A DNA stretch of 64,000 nucleotides from Capsicum annuum (lineage: Eukaryota; Streptophyta; Magnoliopsida; Solanales; Solanaceae), in contig NC_061115.1 of assembly GCF_002878395.1 (NCBI RefSeq), forward strand, positions 90,066,080-90,130,079, given 5' to 3'. Shown here piece by piece: positions 60,870-64,000 of the stretch. Under the pieces are notes generated by a model, which made no database searches, was not told the DNA's origin, and saw only the letters and a list, made by a program, of their open reading frames with translations. The position numbers and the translations under genes were made by a program. Position 1 is the first letter of the stretch; the number at the start of each line of letters is the position of its first letter.

Positions 60870-61760
60870 TTATTTAAACATAATAAATCATTGGTAACCT
60901 TAGTACAATTGTTCCATATATAACATATACTAGCTTTTCTCAGCTCTCCCATGGCCTTTAGAACCTTCAACAGTCTGTAAAACAAAGTTCACTACTCCTT
61001 ACCTCAAATTTACTTGTTTATGAAAAGAAATGAAAGTAAATAGAAAAGATATTGTACAAACCAAACCAATTTTGTTTCATAAACATGGAATAGACTTATA
61101 AATCTATGTCACATGAACAAAGCTAATTTCACTTCATAATCAAGGAAAGTACTTCAGCATTTCATGTTGCAATCGCAACAAGTATACTTTTCGAAGTGTT
61201 TCCTTACCCCACTACTTCAACCTAAAAGATAGAAGTACCGATCCCTTTGGAAAGAGAGGATCAAGAGAGAGAACTTAGCCAACAAATATTCTTATTGCAA
61301 AAGAAAAACTTTATAAAAGAGGTTTTTAGGTGGAAAAGTTGATGATCTCCAACTAAAGGCCTATGCATTCTTTTATAGAAGAAGAAAGCTATAAATAAGC
61401 TTAAAGTATAGATAAACTTGAAATAAAATATACTAAGTGATAAGTCTTATCTTTTTTAAAAGATAAACCATATCCTATCTACTCTGACTAGATAAGGCCT
61501 TTCTTGGGGACATACTTATTCAAGTTGATTCCTACTAACATGTTATGCGACTAATAAGACAAAGTACACATATGTCATTAAAATATGATAACATTCACTA
61601 ATAGGTGGCTAAGCATCTTGTCAAATAGGTGGATCAGGAGCTTGTAAGCTCCTTACAAATAGGTATCTACTATGTAGCTGGATAAGTATCTTATACGTAA
61701 ACCCATTTAAGAGGGTAACCCAATTAAAAGTGTTTTGTGGTGAAAAAAGTAACCCAATGA
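60870..61760 (-). promoter_or_regulatory. Pararetrovirus P3 intergenic/promoter copy
   Basis: A third copy of the intergenic unit, with TATA context ctataaaagaatgcat (minus strand, about 61365-61380) and GATAAG motifs (about 61390-61495). It lies head-to-tail with P2. Confidence 0.65.
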
Positions 61761-61769
61761 GAGGGTTTC

Positions 61770-62530
61770 ATGGTAATCTTTGGAAGTAATTCCATTGAGC
61801 TTGTGGAGAATGGTAATTTCTTGAACATGTCATTTGGTGTTACTTTTTGGCAGTGGTTGATGGTGTTTGTAATGAAATCGTGTATCCTTATTCCATCACC
61901 AATTGACACCTTGCTTCTTCCTAAGGTGTTTTTAACCTTCCAAGTTTCTTTTCAGCGATTTGGTAAAGTAACTCTTTTTGTTGGATAAATCTTCATGTTT
62001 TTGTGGGGGAGCTTTAAGATATATGGTTTTGATGATGTTGGTGACTTCATAGTGTTCATCTTCCAAGGAGAGTATCAAAATAAACAATTTATAGAAGAGT
62101 GAAATTATTAGCTCTAGCTTATATGTCGTGGCCTATGATTCCTACCAAAAAATGAAGCACGAATACCATTTCATAATAGGAAGTTTTGAAGCATCAAACC
62201 TAATAGTATCATGGCTTGAACCACATCATGAACCATTTTAGATATGGTTGGATTTGATCAAAATTCCTAAGGAAATAACACTTGAACTCCATGAGAATTC
62301 AAAATAACCACAAGAGTTCTTTCAAAAAGTTATTGGCTAGTGCTCTAAACACATGATGAAAAGTATATTTTGGGTGTACTCATAAAGGATTTTGAATGGA
62401 TCCACAATACTTTTTTAAAACTTTAAGCTCATATAAAGTTCTTCTTTCTTAGAAGATAGATGGATCGAAGGGATCCATATATTGATTAAATAGATTTGGA
62501 GGGCAGTCTGCTATTCTAGAAGATAGAATT
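61770..62530 (-). pseudogene. Pararetrovirus P3 3'-terminal coding region (unidentified)
   Basis: It matches 59790-60520 (for example LRSIYLLRKKNFI near 62430-62470 against LRSIYPLKKRTFY) but with more stops. It directly follows the coat-protein region of P3, so the protease/RT/RNase H part seems deleted. Confidence 0.5.
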
Positions 62531-62539
62531 CCCGATGTG

Positions 62540-63960
62540 TTAAGCTTAATAATTTGACATGCCGACTTCTGGTTATCTTATCTGTTGATGCATATTAGGT
62601 GGAAATAATCTACATAGATATTGGCTAGTTTTTCATATACGTTTATGGAGAAGAAGGTATTTTCAGTCGGTTCATCTTCCAGGGATAAGATCGATTCAAG
62701 GTCATCCTCTTTGCTAAGATAGATGCTTATGTGATCAGCTATTTCTTCAAAGAGGTGGATGTTTCTTTAACTTTTTAGCTTTAAGACAATTTCTTGCAAA
62801 GTTACTAGGCCTTCTGCAGATGATGCAAATGTTTTTCTTTTTGTAGTTCATTGAGCTTCTTTGTATGAAGTACCTGGTTTGCATGATTGCTTTGATCTTG
62901 TTGTCTGGAGGTCTAGGATATTTGAACCTTTTAAACAGTAGCTGGTTCTTGGACTTTGCAGGATGACTTAATTAGGGAAAGTTAGATTTGATAACAAGAT
63001 TATTTCTGCTGCAACTATGATCAAGAGCTGGGTAGTTTTGGGTGATCGGCTTCAATACAAATCTCTTCTTTCCTAGGCTGGTCAAGGTATGCAAAATGGC
63101 TTGCCTAATGTAGCCCACATTTCTATAGAAGACTTCTCGATAGATCCTGATGAAGGCTTCTTCAGGGGATTGGATTGATGGTTCAGCAACAATCAATGCA
63201 TCTTTATACCCTTTGATATATTCATCAATATACAAGTAATCATTAGTTTAGAAGCACATCCAAAGGATTGGTATTAGATGATTGTTCACTAATGAGAGGC
63301 TTTAGTTGACCATTAAGGAATAGAGATGGAATGTCCTTGGAAGATCTATCACCTGTATTAGGAATAGATTCAGGAGTGTTAGAATGTTAGGGAGTAATTG
63401 TCTCAACTAAGACTTGAGTTTCCTTTTTAGTTTTCTGACACTTATCAAGGAATATGAAGTATTGTTCCTTGCCTAAATTTTTCTTTCTAGAGGATCTTCC
63501 TCTCCTGCTAATAATGGGTTCATTATTTGGTGGTTTGCCTTTTTGGCTCATCGGTACTGCATGTACCTCTCTTGCCTTGCTTGTCATTTTAAGAGCTGAG
63601 GAGACCCTTTTGGCTTGATAACCAGATTATCTTGTGTAATATTACAAATGATAGATTTTGATGTTTATCTAATATGTTTTCTCTGGCTGATATTTCCTTA
63701 TACTTCTTGGGAGGATATGGAGGATGGGAGTTTGTATGGATAGATGAATCTTTTGGAGTAGGATTATCATCCTTTGGTCAACACGACTTGGATCAACATG
63801 ACTGAGGTTGTTTAAGTTAGTGTCTTTGTCATTGTCTTTGAGAAAGCATTATTTCTCAGACACTTATTTTTTTTTTTTGTGGAATTTTCATCAAGGATCT
63901 GTAAGGGATCATCTTAAATGATGGGATTTGGTTCCTAACTTGAGATTGTTATGTGTGATG
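62540..63960 (-). pseudogene. Pararetrovirus P3 coat-protein region
   Basis: On the minus strand: a basic segment (KGKPPNNEPIISRRGRSSRK, within the open stretch 63387-63587), an 87-codon open stretch (62972-63235) ending NNLVIKSNFP, which corresponds to NKNDLVIKSNCP in P1, and a zinc knuckle at 62785-62826, CIICRRPSNFARNC, in which the His of CX2CX4HX4C is Asn. It is decayed and non-functional. It continues beyond the window's right end. Confidence 0.65.
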
Positions 63961-64000
63961 GTTCAACTGACTGGTCATTTATATTCTATCGTTGTTCTAT

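Noticed and set aside
1..64000. A host protein-coding gene somewhere in the window
   Set aside because: Every coding signal I could name belongs to a retroelement or pararetrovirus; no long open frame or exon series with another identity was found.

Overview
This 64 kb window looks like repeat-rich (heterochromatic) nuclear DNA of a plant, most likely a nightshade (Solanaceae). That assignment is inference: it rests on recognising Ty3/gypsy chromoviruses and Athila/Tat-like elements of a type familiar from Solanaceae, decayed plant pararetrovirus (Caulimoviridae) copies, and a plant-transposon-type ORF common in Solanaceae retroelements. I see no intact host gene, tRNA or rRNA. Almost everything is transposon or virus sequence broken by stops, frameshifts, deletions and nested insertions.

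Layout. (1) 1-7161: a deleted chromovirus (G1, + strand) whose 3' LTR holds a 2.6 kb solo LTR (S1) with a perfect 5-bp target duplication. (2) 7162-21510: an Athila-like element complex on the - strand (C/E). One LTR at 13519-14912 has a PBS on one side and a PPT on the other, so it is shared by two head-to-tail internal regions. The gag side (7162-13518) is split by LTRs S3 and S2. The pol side (14913-21510) carries RNase H and integrase, a spacer, a 3' ORF and a post-pol module, and is invaded by a G1-type LTR fragment. (3) 21510-25262: a second chromovirus (G2, - strand). (4) 25265-58780: an endogenous pararetrovirus copy (P1, + strand: promoter, leader, tRNA-Met-like primer site, movement protein, coat-protein region). 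It is split by element B (27326-35966, an Athila-like element with both LTRs) and element A (36751 to about 57133). Element A contains solo LTR S4 (38727-51741), which contains L (42945-51305), a large RT-less LTR element with its own ORFs. (5) 58790-64000: two more pararetrovirus fragments in opposite orientation (P2, P3), tail-to-tail with P1.

Most interesting signals. First, nearly every LTR family here carries its own cluster of short palindromic motifs, with a different sequence in each family. In E and L the same family-specific motif recurs inside the element, upstream of or beside the 3' ORF, which suggests a binding site for an element-encoded or host protein. Second, the Athila-like elements share a conserved post-pol noncoding module with up to three PPT-like tracts at similar spacing. 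Third, the pararetrovirus copies form an inverted, partly tandem locus with conserved promoter and leader features that could produce double-stranded RNA.

All boundaries were read by eye. TG/CA ends, target duplications, PBS and PPT positions are direct observations. Family names come from remembered protein motifs, and no database search was run.
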